Notes: generated by a model not told the origin, from the sequence alone. A stretch of DNA of 64,000 bases from Actinoplanes italicus (GCF_003001815.1 NZ_PVMZ01000026.1:1-64000), one strand, 5' to 3'; positions 17,672-26,669 are shown, counted from the first letter of the stretch. Numbers and translations: made by a program.

Positions 17672-18024
17672 GAAGCGGGACCGCTGCCGTCGCGTTCCGT
17701 CGCCGCATCGACCGTCGGGAAGATCGGGAAGACCTGGTCCAGCGCGGTGATCCGGAAGATTTTGAGAAGTGGCTCCTTGGAGCAGACCAGCCCGAATGTG
17801 CCGTGTGCCGTCCGCAGCCGCTTGAGGGCGCCGACCAGCACACCGAGCCCGGTGGAGTCGAGGAAGTCGACCCGTTCCAGATCGACCACCACGTCACGCG
17901 AACCCGCGTCCACCAACTCGATGAGACGCTCGCGCAGCCGGGGGGCGGTGTAAACGTCGACCTCACCGCCGACCTCGAGCACGGTGTGCCCGGCGACGGT
18001 CCGGGTCGTGAGTGACAGCTCCAT
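17668..18024 (-). CDS. bldG: STAS-domain anti-sigma antagonist, BldG-like
   Basis: 118 residues, a single STAS domain with the phosphorylation motif LDSTGLGVLV (Ser57 predicted). In its unphosphorylated state such a protein binds and sequesters the anti-sigma partner. A strong AGGGAGGAGG site precedes ATG 18024. The local order helicase (divergent) / STAS / ATPase / hppA / topA / tmk / holB is what I recall around bldG in Streptomyces, hence the symbol. Orthology needs a tree. Confidence 0.75.
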   Translation of the reverse strand: MELSLTTRTVAGHTVLEVGGEVDVYTAPRLRERLIELVDAGSRDVVVDLERVDFLDSTGLGVLVGALKRLRTAHGTFGLVCSKEPLLKIFRITALDQVFPIFPTVDAATERDGSGPAS

Positions 18025-18136
18025 CGGTCCTCCTCCCTGATCTCTCCCCCGCGAAATCTAACCACCGACGGGAAGGGGGCGACGCGTGGCACCCACCGTC
18101 CTACCCGTTTGAGGTTCGGGGCACACCGGTGTCACA

Positions 18137-20503
18137 GTGCAATGCGTGACCTCCACCGCCTTCGGTCCTGCTGAGCTGCTGCACCGGCTGCGGGCTCGCG
18201 GCAGCGGTACTGCAGTGTCGCCGGTCACACACATCGAGCGGGTGCCCGCCCGTGAGGGCCGCACGGCGCCGTGGCCCGCATGGACCGACCCCGCGGTGCG
18301 TGACGCGTTCACCGCGCAGGGGATCAGCGCCCCGTGGGAGCATCAGGCGGCCGCCGCCACCCTCGCCCGGGAGGGCACGCACGTCGTGCTGGCCACCGGC
18401 ACCGCTTCGGGGAAGTCCCTGGCGTACCAGCTGCCGTCACTCGACGCGCTCGCCACGGACCCTAGAGCGACAGTGCTGTACCTGTCACCCACCAAGGCAC
18501 TCGCCGCCGACCAGTTGCGCGGCCTGATCCGGCTCGGGCTGGACGGGGTGCGGCCGGCCACGTACGACGGTGACACCCCGCGCGAGGAGCGCGAGTGGAT
18601 CCGGCTGCACTCGCGGTTCGTGCTCACCAACCCCGACATGCTCCACCACAGCATCCTGCCGGGACACGGCCGCTGGGGGGTCTTCCTGCGCAGGCTGCGG
18701 TACGTGGTGATCGACGAGTGCCACACCTATCGCGGTGTCTTCGGCTCGCACGTGGCGCACGTGCTGCGACGCCTGCGGCGGGCCACCACGCGGTACGGCG
18801 CCTCACCCACCTTCATCCTGGCGTCGGCCACGTCGGGCGATCCGGCCGGTTCGGCATCCCGCCTCACCGGGCTGCCCGTGACAGAGATCACTTCAGACGC
18901 GTCGCCTCGCGGGGCCGTGACGTTCGCCCTGTGGGAACCGCCGCTGCTGCCACCCGTGTCGTCCGGCCCCTCACCGTCACCCGACGATCTCGAACTCGGG
19001 CAGCCGATCCGTCGATCAGCCCTGCGCGAAACCGCCGACCTGCTCACCGATGCCGTGGTCGCCGGTACCCGGACCATCGCGTTCGTGCGGTCCCGGCGCG
19101 GGGCCGAGGTGATCGCCTCGACCGCCCGGCAGTCACTCGACGAGGCCGTCCCGGGGCTCGGCGACCGCGTGGCCGCCTACCGGGGCGGCTACCTGCGCGA
19201 GGACCGGCGCGCCATCGAACGGGCGCTGCTCTCCGGCGAGCTGCTCGGGCTCGCGTCGACCAACGCGCTCGAGCTCGGCGTCGACCTGACGGGGCTCGAC
19301 GCAGTCCTGATCTGCGGTTACCCCGGCACCCGGGCGTCGCTCTGGCAGCAGGCCGGCCGGGCCGGGCGGGCCGGTGACGAGGCGCTCGCCGTCCTGGTGG
19401 CACGCGACGATCCGCTGGACACGTATCTGGTGCACCATCCGGAGGCGGTGTTCGGCCGCCCGGTCGAGGCGACCGTGCTGGACCCGGGCAACCCGTACGT
19501 GCTGGGGCCGCAGTTGTGCTCCGCCGCCTCCGAGGCCCCGCTGACCGACGCTGACCTGGACCTCTTCGGCGAACCGGCCCGTGACCTCGCCGAGCGGCTG
19601 GTCGGCGAGGGGGTGCTGCGAAGACGGCCGTCCGGCTACTACTGGATCCATCGTGGACGGCCCGAGGTCGATCTCCGCGGCACCGGTGGGGCGCCGGTCT
19701 CGGTGGTCGAGGCCACCACCGGACGGCTGCTCGGAACGGTCGATCACGGGTCGTCGCACGCGATGCTCCACCCTGGAGCGGTCTACCTGCACCAGGGCGT
19801 CACCTACCTGGTGGACGACCTCGATCTCGAGGACGCCATCGCGCTCGTGCACCAGGAGGAGCCTGACTGGACCACCCATGCCCGGGACGTGACGAACCTG
19901 TCGGTGGTTAACGTCCGCTCGTATGTGGACGCCGGGCCGGTCGGACTGTTCCTCGGCGAGGTCGATGTCACCAACCAGGTCGTCTCCTACCAGCGGCGGC
20001 GCCTCGGCAGCGGCGCGGTGATCGACACCCGGCCGCTCGACCTGCCGGTACGCGAACTCCGTACCGTCGCCGTCTGGTTCACCGTCTCGCCGCAGGCGCT
20101 GACCGCGGCCGGGGTGGACGCCGGCGAGTTCCCCGGCGCGCTCCACGCGGCCGAACACGCCGGGATCGGCCTGCTGCCGCTGATCGCCACCTGTGACCGG
20201 TGGGACATCGGCGGGCTGTCCACCGCCAACCACGCCGACACCGAGGCGCCGACGGTCTTCGTCTACGACGGGCACCCCGGCGGGGCCGGGTTCGCGGAGC
20301 GCGCGTACGGCACCGCCGAAGAGTGGTTGCGGGCCACCCGGGAGGCGATCGCGTCGTGCGGGTGCGAGGCCGGATGCCCGTCCTGCGTGCAGTCACCCAA
20401 GTGCGGTAACGGCAACAATCCACTGAACAAAGAGGACGCCGTGAAAGTCCTCGACACGGTGCTCGCCGCACTCGCCGGAAATTCCGAGCGTTTATCGCAT
20501 TAG
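18137..20503 (+). CDS. DEAD/DEAH-box helicase with C-terminal Cys cluster (MrfA/YprA-like)
   Basis: Up to 788 residues. Helicase motifs: I ATGTASGKS (86-94), II DECH (193-196), III SAT, and VI QQAGRAGRAG. A C-terminal DUF1998 region ends in a Cys cluster CGCEAGCPSCV...C (about 741-756), the Fe-S or zinc site of the MrfA family, which repairs mitomycin-type DNA damage. An alternative GTG start is at 18146. Divergent from bldG, the gene is part of a conserved actinobacterial neighbourhood with the tad genes. Confidence 0.85.
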   Translation: MQCVTSTAFGPAELLHRLRARGSGTAVSPVTHIERVPAREGRTAPWPAWTDPAVRDAFTAQGISAPWEHQAAAATLAREGTHVVLATGTASGKSLAYQLPSLDALATDPRATVLYLSPTKALAADQLRGLIRLGLDGVRPATYDGDTPREEREWIRLHSRFVLTNPDMLHHSILPGHGRWGVFLRRLRYVVIDECHTYRGVFGSHVAHVLRRLRRATTRYGASPTFILASATSGDPAGSASRLTGLPVTEITSDASPRGAVTFALWEPPLLPPVSSGPSPSPDDLELGQPIRRSALRETADLLTDAVVAGTRTIAFVRSRRGAEVIASTARQSLDEAVPGLGDRVAAYRGGYLREDRRAIERALLSGELLGLASTNALELGVDLTGLDAVLICGYPGTRASLWQQAGRAGRAGDEALAVLVARDDPLDTYLVHHPEAVFGRPVEATVLDPGNPYVLGPQLCSAASEAPLTDADLDLFGEPARDLAERLVGEGVLRRRPSGYYWIHRGRPEVDLRGTGGAPVSVVEATTGRLLGTVDHGSSHAMLHPGAVYLHQGVTYLVDDLDLEDAIALVHQEEPDWTTHARDVTNLSVVNVRSYVDAGPVGLFLGEVDVTNQVVSYQRRRLGSGAVIDTRPLDLPVRELRTVAVWFTVSPQALTAAGVDAGEFPGALHAAEHAGIGLLPLIATCDRWDIGGLSTANHADTEAPTVFVYDGHPGGAGFAERAYGTAEEWLRATREAIASCGCEAGCPSCVQSPKCGNGNNPLNKEDAVKVLDTVLAALAGNSERLSH

Positions 20504-20576
20504 TGATCGGGGAACAGGCAGATCTTGGCCGAGACCTGACGATCTCCAATCGTGGAAGAGGTAGCCTGCCTCACCG

Positions 20577-21821
20577 ATGATTCGACACGACGAACGCGCC
20601 GAGACCACTGACCGCAACAGGACCGCCGGGCCCCGCCTCGCGGCGCTCGACGGACTGCGCCTGATAGCCGCACTGGCGGTCGCGGTGTTCCACCTCAGCG
20701 TCTCGTGGCGCATCGACGGCAGCAGCCCGCCGAACCACTTCCTGCCGGACCTCACGCAGGCTGCCGTCTACGGCTTCCTCGGCGTCGAGCTGTTCTTCCT
20801 TATCAGCGGCTTCGTCATCGGAATGAGCAGCTGGCGGCGCGGGCTCGGCGACTTCTTCGTCTCCCGGGTGAGCCGGCTCTACCCGGCGTACTGGGTGTGC
20901 ATCCTGATCACCGCGGCGGTGGTGACGATCGCGCCGGTGACCGGTGGCGTGCCGGTCAGCGGCACCCCTGATCTGCCGCAGATCGCGGCCAACATGACCA
21001 TGCTTCAGGAGCCGCTCGGCATTCCCGCGGTCGACACCGTCTACTGGACCCTCTTCGTCGAACTGCGGTTCTATCTGTTGTTCGCCGCACTCGTGGCATT
21101 CGGCCTGACGTACCGCCGAACGGTGATTTTCTGCGCCGCCTGGATGGTCGTCGCCGTGATCGGGCCGACGCTCGACAGCCGGCTCGTCAACATCATCGCC
21201 ATTCCGGAATACGCGCCGTATTTCATCGCCGGGATCGCCATGTTCCTGATCCACAGATTCGGCAGGTCGCCGTTACTGTTCGCGATCGTCGGCTTCTCCT
21301 GGCTGGTGAGCGTCAACCGGGTGGCGGACCGGGTGGCCGGCGTCAACCCGGGCTTCGAGGTGCCGACGTGGCCCGGCATCGTCATCGTGTCGCTGTCCTA
21401 TCTGGTCGTGCTCGTCATCGCGCTGGGCTGGACCGACCGCATCCGATGGTCGTGGCTCACCACCGCGGGCGCCCTGACCTATCCCTTCTACCTGCTTCAC
21501 CAGCGCATCGGGTACAGCCTCATCCGGCACACCCACGAGCGCACCGGGCTGCCCGCCTGGCTCCTGATCGCGGGCGCGATCCTGGTGGTGCTGGTGATGG
21601 CGTGGCTGGTGCACCGGTTGGCCGAGCGTCCACTGGGGCGGCTGCTGCGCCGGGTGCTGCGGAAGTCCGTCGCCGATGTACGCCGGGACTCCGAGGCCGA
21701 GGCCCGGGCCGAGACCGTCCAGGCCGGGCACAGCGAGGGCCTCGGCAAGCCGCGACGGCCGGGGGTCAGCCCGTCGCCGCGGCAACCGTCGTCCTCCCGT
21801 CTTCAGGACGTCTCACGCTGA
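20577..21821 (+). CDS. Acyltransferase family 3 membrane protein (OafA/YrhL-like)
   Basis: 414 residues and about ten membrane helices. The family signature is near residue 30-50: ALDGLRLIAALAVAVFH, with the conserved His, and SRVSRLYPAYW around 95. Such proteins transfer acetyl or other acyl groups to cell-envelope sugars or lipids; the acceptor is unknown. TAGCCT nine bases before ATG 20577 could give a very short leader. It ends tail-to-tail with, and overlaps by 9 bp, the TadE-like gene. Confidence 0.85.
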   Translation: MIRHDERAETTDRNRTAGPRLAALDGLRLIAALAVAVFHLSVSWRIDGSSPPNHFLPDLTQAAVYGFLGVELFFLISGFVIGMSSWRRGLGDFFVSRVSRLYPAYWVCILITAAVVTIAPVTGGVPVSGTPDLPQIAANMTMLQEPLGIPAVDTVYWTLFVELRFYLLFAALVAFGLTYRRTVIFCAAWMVVAVIGPTLDSRLVNIIAIPEYAPYFIAGIAMFLIHRFGRSPLLFAIVGFSWLVSVNRVADRVAGVNPGFEVPTWPGIVIVSLSYLVVLVIALGWTDRIRWSWLTTAGALTYPFYLLHQRIGYSLIRHTHERTGLPAWLLIAGAILVVLVMAWLVHRLAERPLGRLLRRVLRKSVADVRRDSEAEARAETVQAGHSEGLGKPRRPGVSPSPRQPSSSRLQDVSR

Positions 21822-21827
21822 AGACGG
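21797..21827. terminator. Hairpin spanning both convergent stop codons
   Basis: 10-bp arms 21797-21806 and 21818-21827 enclose an 11-base loop. The acyltransferase TGA is in the second arm and the tadG-like stop is in the loop, so terminator and coding ends share the same bases. Confidence 0.6.
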
Positions 21828-22172
21828 TTCCGAGATCGGGCCCGCGCGGGAGGCGGCTCCGGCGTTCGCCGGGAACACCGCGAGCCTGACCTCGGCACGG
21901 ACCACGATGTCCAGCCCGGTGACCCTGCAGGCCGTCATCCGCGCGTGGTTGGCCTCGACGTATCGCCGTGCCTCGGCACACGCGGCGACTTCACCCTCGA
22001 TCGCGTGCGGCCCACCGGCGAGCGCGCCGAAATCGGCTGCCACCTTGGCCTGGTGCCGGGCCACCCGGGCCGCGCCGACGGTGGCTCCGGCCGAACCGAG
22101 CAGAACCAGAGCCAGCCCGACGGCCAGCACGAAGATCGACGCAGCTCCACGATCGTCCCGCAGCCGGCTCAC
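21813..22172 (-). CDS. TadE/G-like secreted protein, pilus operon
   Basis: 119 residues. The N-terminus DDRGAASIFVLAVGLALVLL has the Gly-Ala-Ser prepilin-like motif before a single hydrophobic helix, typical of the TadE-like family found beside this helicase and secretion cluster. Overlaps the upstream gene by 4 bp (22169-22172). Last gene of the tad operon; probable minor pilin or assembly factor. Function within the apparatus is inferred from the neighbours. Confidence 0.75.
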   Translation of the reverse strand: MSRLRDDRGAASIFVLAVGLALVLLGSAGATVGAARVARHQAKVAADFGALAGGPHAIEGEVAACAEARRYVEANHARMTACRVTGLDIVVRAEVRLAVFPANAGAASRAGPISEPSSA

Positions 22173-22534
22173 GGGATCACCACCTCCTCGGGCTCACGCG
22201 CCGCCACCGCTTCGCCGCTCACCAGGACGCCGGGAAGGTCGGTGCCGAACACCCGGACCCGGGCGGACACCGCCGCCGTCACACTGTCCCCACTCGCGCC
22301 GACCGCGATGGCGGCACCCTCCGGGGCCAGCCGGGCCGCTGCGGCGGCGCCGTCCTCACCACGGGAGGCGGCGAGGGCCGCTTCCCGGGCCGCGTCCAGG
22401 CACTGCATCCTGGCCGACACCGCCATGACCGCCGTGACGCCGAAGCCCAGCATGAGCATGAGCGCCGGCAGCCCGGCCGCGAGTTCGGCGGTGAAGGAGC
22501 CCCGGTCGCGGCCGGGCCACCGGCGCCGGCTCAC
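22169..22534 (-). CDS. TadE-family minor pilin-like protein
   Basis: 121 residues from GTG 22534, which overlaps the pilin stop (GTGA). DRGSFTAELAAGLPALMLML is the TadE signature (Glu in the first helix, Gly before the cleavage site), followed by an extracellular domain of about 90 residues. The frame is open further upstream, but only this start matches the family. It would be processed and built into, or help assemble, the Flp-type pilus. Confidence 0.8.
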   Translation of the reverse strand: MSRRRWPGRDRGSFTAELAAGLPALMLMLGFGVTAVMAVSARMQCLDAAREAALAASRGEDGAAAAARLAPEGAAIAVGASGDSVTAAVSARVRVFGTDLPGVLVSGEAVAAREPEEVVIP

Positions 22535-22716
22535 TTCAGCGCCCGGCCGATGACCGCGCCGAGCGCCGACTGGACCGGCCCGCTCGTCACGACCTTGAGC
22601 AGGACCCCGGCGAAGGCGACCGCAGCGAGCGTGCCGATGGCGTACTCGGCGGTGCTCATGCCGGCGTCCGCGGCCTCCGCCTGGAGCCGCCGGTAGCGGG
22701 CGATGAGTTTGTACAC
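22531..22716 (-). CDS. Flp-type pilin-like protein (DUF4244)
   Basis: 61 residues from GTG 22716 with a strong GAGGAGG site. The sequence DAGMSTAEYAIGTLAAVAFA has the Flp prepilin pattern: a Gly-containing cleavage site, the Glu-Tyr pair, then a hydrophobic helix. It is probably the major pilin subunit. The strong ribosome site and an 84-base gap after tadC suggest higher expression than the membrane parts. The longer frame to 22785 lacks a ribosome site. Confidence 0.8.
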   Translation of the reverse strand: MYKLIARYRRLQAEAADAGMSTAEYAIGTLAAVAFAGVLLKVVTSGPVQSALGAVIGRALK

Positions 22717-22800
22717 AGGACCTCCTCGGTTGCGGTGGTACGGCGCAGGGCACGCCGCACCGGGTTTCACAGCACGCCGCGTCAACAGGTGCGGCGGGGT

Positions 22801-23499
22801 CTACAGGGCCCGGCTCAGCAGGGCGATCACGGTCGGCACGAGCCCGGCCAGCACGAAGGCCGGTAGGAAGCAGAGGCCGAGCGGCAACACGATCAGGACG
22901 CCCGCCCGCTGGGCCGCGGCCTCGATCGCCGTCCCACGGTCGGCCCGCAGGTCACCGGCGAGGCGTTCCAGAGCTCCGGCCAGGGCGCCGCCGCTGGCGC
23001 TGGACCGGACCGCCGCCGCGATCAGCCGTTCGGCGTCCGGCACCCCACTCAGATGCGTCCAGGCCTCGGCCGGTTCGGCGCCGAGCCGTAGTGAGCGGGC
23101 GGTCCGCTGGAGCCGATCACCGAGCGGTCCGCCCAACGCCTCGGCGACCGCGCCGATCGACCGGTCCACCGCGGTTCCGCCCTTGAGCGCCGCCGCCAGC
23201 AGGTCGGCGCCGAGCGGCAGGTCTGCGAGGGCCTCCTGGCGTTCCCGGCGCACGTCGGCGGGTTCCCGGCCGCGCAGGAAGCGGTCCGTGCCGACGGCCA
23301 CGGCGAGCCCGGCCGGCACGCCCCATCCGGTGCCGATCAGTCCGGCGACCGCCAGCCCTGCCAGCATCGACAGCAGCAGCCGGGTCCGTGGACCGGAGTC
23401 CGGCCGCGCTTTCGGCCGGGGCAGCCGCAGCCGTCCCGGCGGCGGCAGCAGGAGAAGCGCGGCCACCAGCGTGCACATCGCTACGACGGGCCCGCTCAT
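22801..23499 (-). CDS. tadC: Type II secretion F-domain protein, TadC-like
   Basis: 232 residues from ATG 23499, which overlaps the micro-ORF stop. Several membrane helices flank a cytoplasmic T2SSF domain (about residues 75-190: LPLGADLLAAALKGG, GGALAGALERLAGDL). Together with tadB it forms the inner-membrane platform of the Tad pilus. The frame upstream of 23499 is not used. Pairs with tadB two genes upstream. Confidence 0.8.
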   Translation of the reverse strand: MSGPVVAMCTLVAALLLLPPPGRLRLPRPKARPDSGPRTRLLLSMLAGLAVAGLIGTGWGVPAGLAVAVGTDRFLRGREPADVRRERQEALADLPLGADLLAAALKGGTAVDRSIGAVAEALGGPLGDRLQRTARSLRLGAEPAEAWTHLSGVPDAERLIAAAVRSSASGGALAGALERLAGDLRADRGTAIEAAAQRAGVLIVLPLGLCFLPAFVLAGLVPTVIALLSRAL

Positions 23500-23672
23500 C
23501 GTGAGACCTCGGCCGGCTCGACCCGGCGGGACGGGGGTTTCTCCGGCGCGGCCGCGCACCTCGTGACCGCCCCGTCGGCTCCGACGAGAGCCGCCACACA
23601 GCACTCGCGCAAGGGCACCCGGACCGGGCCGCCGGGCCGCAGCAGCGCGGCCACCCCGCAGGCCGGCTTCAC
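23496..23672 (-). CDS. 58-aa Cys-containing small ORF between tadB and tadC
   Basis: GTG 23672 overlaps the tadB stop by the GTGA pattern, and its TGA (23496-23498) overlaps the tadC start ATG 23499. So both ends show the 4-bp coupling seen across this operon. The product has 58 residues, beginning VKPACGVAALLRPGG, with Cys 5, 24, 25 and 39 and a basic C-terminus. No family is recognised. It is below the size usually annotated. Coupling on both sides is the main evidence for translation; a role as a cytoplasmic helper is a guess. Confidence 0.65.
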   Translation of the reverse strand: MKPACGVAALLRPGGPVRVPLRECCVAALVGADGAVTRCAAAPEKPPSRRVEPAEVSR

Positions 23673-24424
23673 GGGACCACCCGCTCGGAGAGCCGTTGTG
23701 CCCACTTGAGCCCGGCGCACTGCAGCAGCACCGCGACGGTCAGTGCGGCCGCGCCGAGCGGGGTGCCGAACAGCACGCCCAGCGGGTCGGCCCCGATCCC
23801 GTGCCCCAGTGCGATCCCGGCCAGCGGCAGGGCCGCGAGCAGCAGCGCCGTGGTCTGCGCACCGGACGCCTGGGCGGCGGCGGTCTTGGCGGAGCGGTCC
23901 GCCGAGCGGGCGTCGGCCTCGATCCGTTCCAGCAGGTCGGCGGCGGGCGCTCCGGTGCGTTCGGCGAGGCTCCACACCGCCTCGGTGAGCCGGCCGAGCC
24001 TGCCGGAGCCGGAGCCGACGGGTCCGGATCCGGAGCGCCCGGCGGCCAGGACCGCCGCGGGGATTCCCGCTCGCAGGTCGGCGACCAGAGTCGACAGCTC
24101 GTCCAGGCCGGCGGCACGGTCGGTCGCGGCCTGTTTCCGGGTGGCCCGGCGCCGCCACTCGTAGACGATCACCGCGGTGTAGACCGCCGCCACGGCACCC
24201 GCGACCGGGCCGGCGTTCAGACCGGCGAGAGCGGCGGCCGGTACGGCGGCGACGACGGCCGTCCGCCCCACCGGTCCGCCGACGAGCCGGGAGACGGTGC
24301 GCCGCAGGCGGGCCGGGTCGATCACCCGTCGCTGCCGGCCCGGCAGCCGGTCCCGGGCCGACTCCCCCGATCCGGCCACCAGAGCCGCTCCGGCGATCAG
24401 CAGCGTCGCGAGCATCCAGATCAC
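23669..24424 (-). CDS. tadB: Type II secretion F-domain protein, TadB-like
   Basis: 251 residues from GTG 24424 (GTGA overlap with tadA stop). N-terminal helix, an Arg-rich loop, a T2SSF region around residues 85-190 (GLDELSTLVADLRAGIPAAV), then two hydrophobic segments (TALLLAALPLAGIALGHG, AAALTVAVLLQCAGLKWA). It forms the inner-membrane platform with TadC. Ends by coupling into the small Cys ORF. Confidence 0.8.
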   Translation of the reverse strand: MIWMLATLLIAGAALVAGSGESARDRLPGRQRRVIDPARLRRTVSRLVGGPVGRTAVVAAVPAAALAGLNAGPVAGAVAAVYTAVIVYEWRRRATRKQAATDRAAGLDELSTLVADLRAGIPAAVLAAGRSGSGPVGSGSGRLGRLTEAVWSLAERTGAPAADLLERIEADARSADRSAKTAAAQASGAQTTALLLAALPLAGIALGHGIGADPLGVLFGTPLGAAALTVAVLLQCAGLKWAQRLSERVVP

Positions 24425-25590
24425 GACGGCCGTCCGGGGCCGAGGAGGGCAGGAACCGGCACACCGCGCTCGGTCAGCAGGCGAGCCAGTGTCGCGGCGC
24501 CCGGCCCGAGGCCGCTATCGCGGTGCCAGGCCGGCATCACGGTGGCCAGACGCTGCTCACCGGAGGGCACCAGGACACTGATCGACTCCAAGGTGCGGCC
24601 TTCGCCCGTACGCCGGACCTGAAGAACCACCTGGAGCGCGGCGACCACCTGGGCGTGCAACGCCGCTCGCGGCAGGCCGCCCAGCAGACCGAGCGCCTCC
24701 AGCCGGGCCGGCACGTCACCGGGCGCGTTGGCGTGCAGCGTCCCGGCACCGCCGTCGTGGCCGGTGTTCAGCGCGCCGAGCAGGTCGACGATCTCGGCGC
24801 CCCGGCACTCGCCGATGACCAGGCGGTCGGGCCGCATCCGCAGCGCCTGCCGCACCAGGTCGCTGAGGCCGATGGCGCCGGCTCCCTCCACATTGGCGGT
24901 ACGTGCTTGAAGTGCCACCACGTGCGGGTGCACCGGCCGCAGTTCGGCCGCGTCCTCGACGAGCACGATCCGCTCGTCCGGCGGCACGAGCCCGAGCAGG
25001 GTCGCCAGCAGGGTGGTCTTGCCGCTGCCGGTACCGCCGGTGACCAGGTACGCGAGTCTCGCCGCCACGACCGCGGCCAGCACCGCAGCGGCCGCCATCG
25101 GCACCGTTCCGTGCCCGACGAGGTCGTCGAGGGTGAACGGCCGCTGCCGGAACGTCCGCAGGGACAGGTAGGGCCCGGTCGTGGCGACCGGCGGCAGCAC
25201 CGCGTGCAGACGGGTGCCGTCCGGCAGCCGGGCGTCGGCGTAAGGCTGCCCGTCGTCGAGCCGCCGCCCGCAGGCCGCGACCAGTCGCTGGGCGAGCCTC
25301 CGGACCTCGGCGGCGTCGCTGAACCGGATCGATGTCCGTTCCAGCCCGGAGCCCCGGTCGACCCAGACCTGCAGGTTGTTCACGAGCACATCGGTCACGG
25401 CCGGATCGGCGAGCAGCGGGGCGAGCGGCCCGGCACCGATCAGTTCGTCCCGGACGCGGCCGGCGATCCGGAGCACGGCCGTGTCGCCGAGCACGGCGTT
25501 CTCCCGGCGGACGGCGCTGACGACGGCGGCCGGGGTCGCCTCCATCCCGTCGTACGCGAACCGCCTGCGCACCCGATCGGCGACCGTCAC
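24421..25590 (-). CDS. tadA: CpaF/TadA-family secretion ATPase
   Basis: 389 residues from GTG 25590 (GTGA overlap with ssd). Walker A GGTGSGKTT (185-193), Walker B IVLVEDAAEL (about 208-217) and the His-box region LVIGECRGAEIVDLLGAL are complete. It is the hexameric motor that drives assembly of the Flp/Tad pilus at the inner face of the membrane. The longer open frame reaching 26763 is a shadow of ssd and should not be used. Confidence 0.9.
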   Translation of the reverse strand: MTVADRVRRRFAYDGMEATPAAVVSAVRRENAVLGDTAVLRIAGRVRDELIGAGPLAPLLADPAVTDVLVNNLQVWVDRGSGLERTSIRFSDAAEVRRLAQRLVAACGRRLDDGQPYADARLPDGTRLHAVLPPVATTGPYLSLRTFRQRPFTLDDLVGHGTVPMAAAAVLAAVVAARLAYLVTGGTGSGKTTLLATLLGLVPPDERIVLVEDAAELRPVHPHVVALQARTANVEGAGAIGLSDLVRQALRMRPDRLVIGECRGAEIVDLLGALNTGHDGGAGTLHANAPGDVPARLEALGLLGGLPRAALHAQVVAALQVVLQVRRTGEGRTLESISVLVPSGEQRLATVMPAWHRDSGLGPGAATLARLLTERGVPVPALLGPGRPS

Positions 25591-26669
25591 GCCACGGCCG
25601 CCTTCGAGCCCGTACCCATGAGGTCTTCGACCAGCCGGCGGCAGAGGACGGCGAGCGCGCCCTTGCCGTCGGCGGTCGGCGCCGTCCCGCGTTCGATCCC
25701 CTGGCAGACCGCCGTCTCGGGCCGCAGTGTCCCGGCGAGCGGCAGCCCCAGCGCCCGCGCGATCTCGCGGGCACGGAGCTTGCCGGGCGCCGGACCGCGC
25801 ACCACGACGGCGATGTTCTCGCAGTGTGCCGCCACGGTGGCCGCGGTCCGTGCGGCCGACGCGGTGGCCCGCAGCTCGGCCGGGACGACGAGCAGTGTCC
25901 GTTCGGCGGCCTGCAGCGCGAGGACGGCCGCGTCGTCGAGTTGCCGCGGCAGGTCGGCGACGATGACGTCGCGACCCCTGCGGGCCGCGTCGAGGGTGGC
26001 GGCCATCGCCTCGATGGGTACGCCGGGCAGTTCGTCCCGGTCGAACGAGAGCAGCACCAGGTGACCGCGGTGCGGTAGCGCGCTGAGCAGGGTGGGCGGG
26101 TCGACGCGGCCGTCCGCGCCGGCCAGGGCGGGCCAGCGGAGTCCGCCGACCTGCTCCCAGCCGAGCACCAGGTCCAGGCCGCCGCCGAGCGGGTCGGCGT
26201 CGATGAGCAGCGTCCGATGACCGGTCCGGACCGCGGTGGTGGCCAGTCCGGCGGCGAGGATGCTGGCACCCGCGCCGCCACGGCCACCGATCACCGCCAG
26301 GGTCCGGCCGTCGCCGGCCGGGCCGGGCGGTTCGTCGGTGGTGAGCTGGTCGACGACCCACGGTTCGGCGTCGGGCAGGACGGCCACGTTCTCGGCACCG
26401 AGCAGGTCGGCGACGTTGAAGGCGGGGTCGGCGGCACCGGCGAACCCGATCAGGATCACCCGGTGCCGGCGCGGCAGCCGGGCCCGCAGGCAGGCGACGG
26501 CCTGGTCGGCGCCGATCAGAACGATCGGGGCGGTGGACCAGCGGGCCCGGGCGCCGGCCGGGTCCGGTGACACTTCGGCCTCGACACCGCTCACCGCGGC
26601 GAGGCGCAACAGTTCGTCGAGCAGGTCCGGGTCGGCGGTCACGATCAGGGGACGACGCGGGGCGGGCAT
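25587..26669 (-). CDS. ssd: CpaE/MinD-like protein (Ssd family)
   Basis: 360 residues from ATG 26669, with GGAGG upstream. N-terminal receiver-like domain (residues 1-110), then a MinD/ParA-type domain. The P-loop region reads GGRGGAGASILAAGLA: the Lys of the deviant Walker A (KGGxGKT) is missing. CpaE/TadZ proteins place the pilus at the pole; the mycobacterial relative Ssd (Rv3660c) is linked to septum site control. It is the first gene of the minus-strand tad operon. Confidence 0.8.
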   Translation of the reverse strand: MPAPRRPLIVTADPDLLDELLRLAAVSGVEAEVSPDPAGARARWSTAPIVLIGADQAVACLRARLPRRHRVILIGFAGAADPAFNVADLLGAENVAVLPDAEPWVVDQLTTDEPPGPAGDGRTLAVIGGRGGAGASILAAGLATTAVRTGHRTLLIDADPLGGGLDLVLGWEQVGGLRWPALAGADGRVDPPTLLSALPHRGHLVLLSFDRDELPGVPIEAMAATLDAARRGRDVIVADLPRQLDDAAVLALQAAERTLLVVPAELRATASAARTAATVAAHCENIAVVVRGPAPGKLRAREIARALGLPLAGTLRPETAVCQGIERGTAPTADGKGALAVLCRRLVEDLMGTGSKAAVA

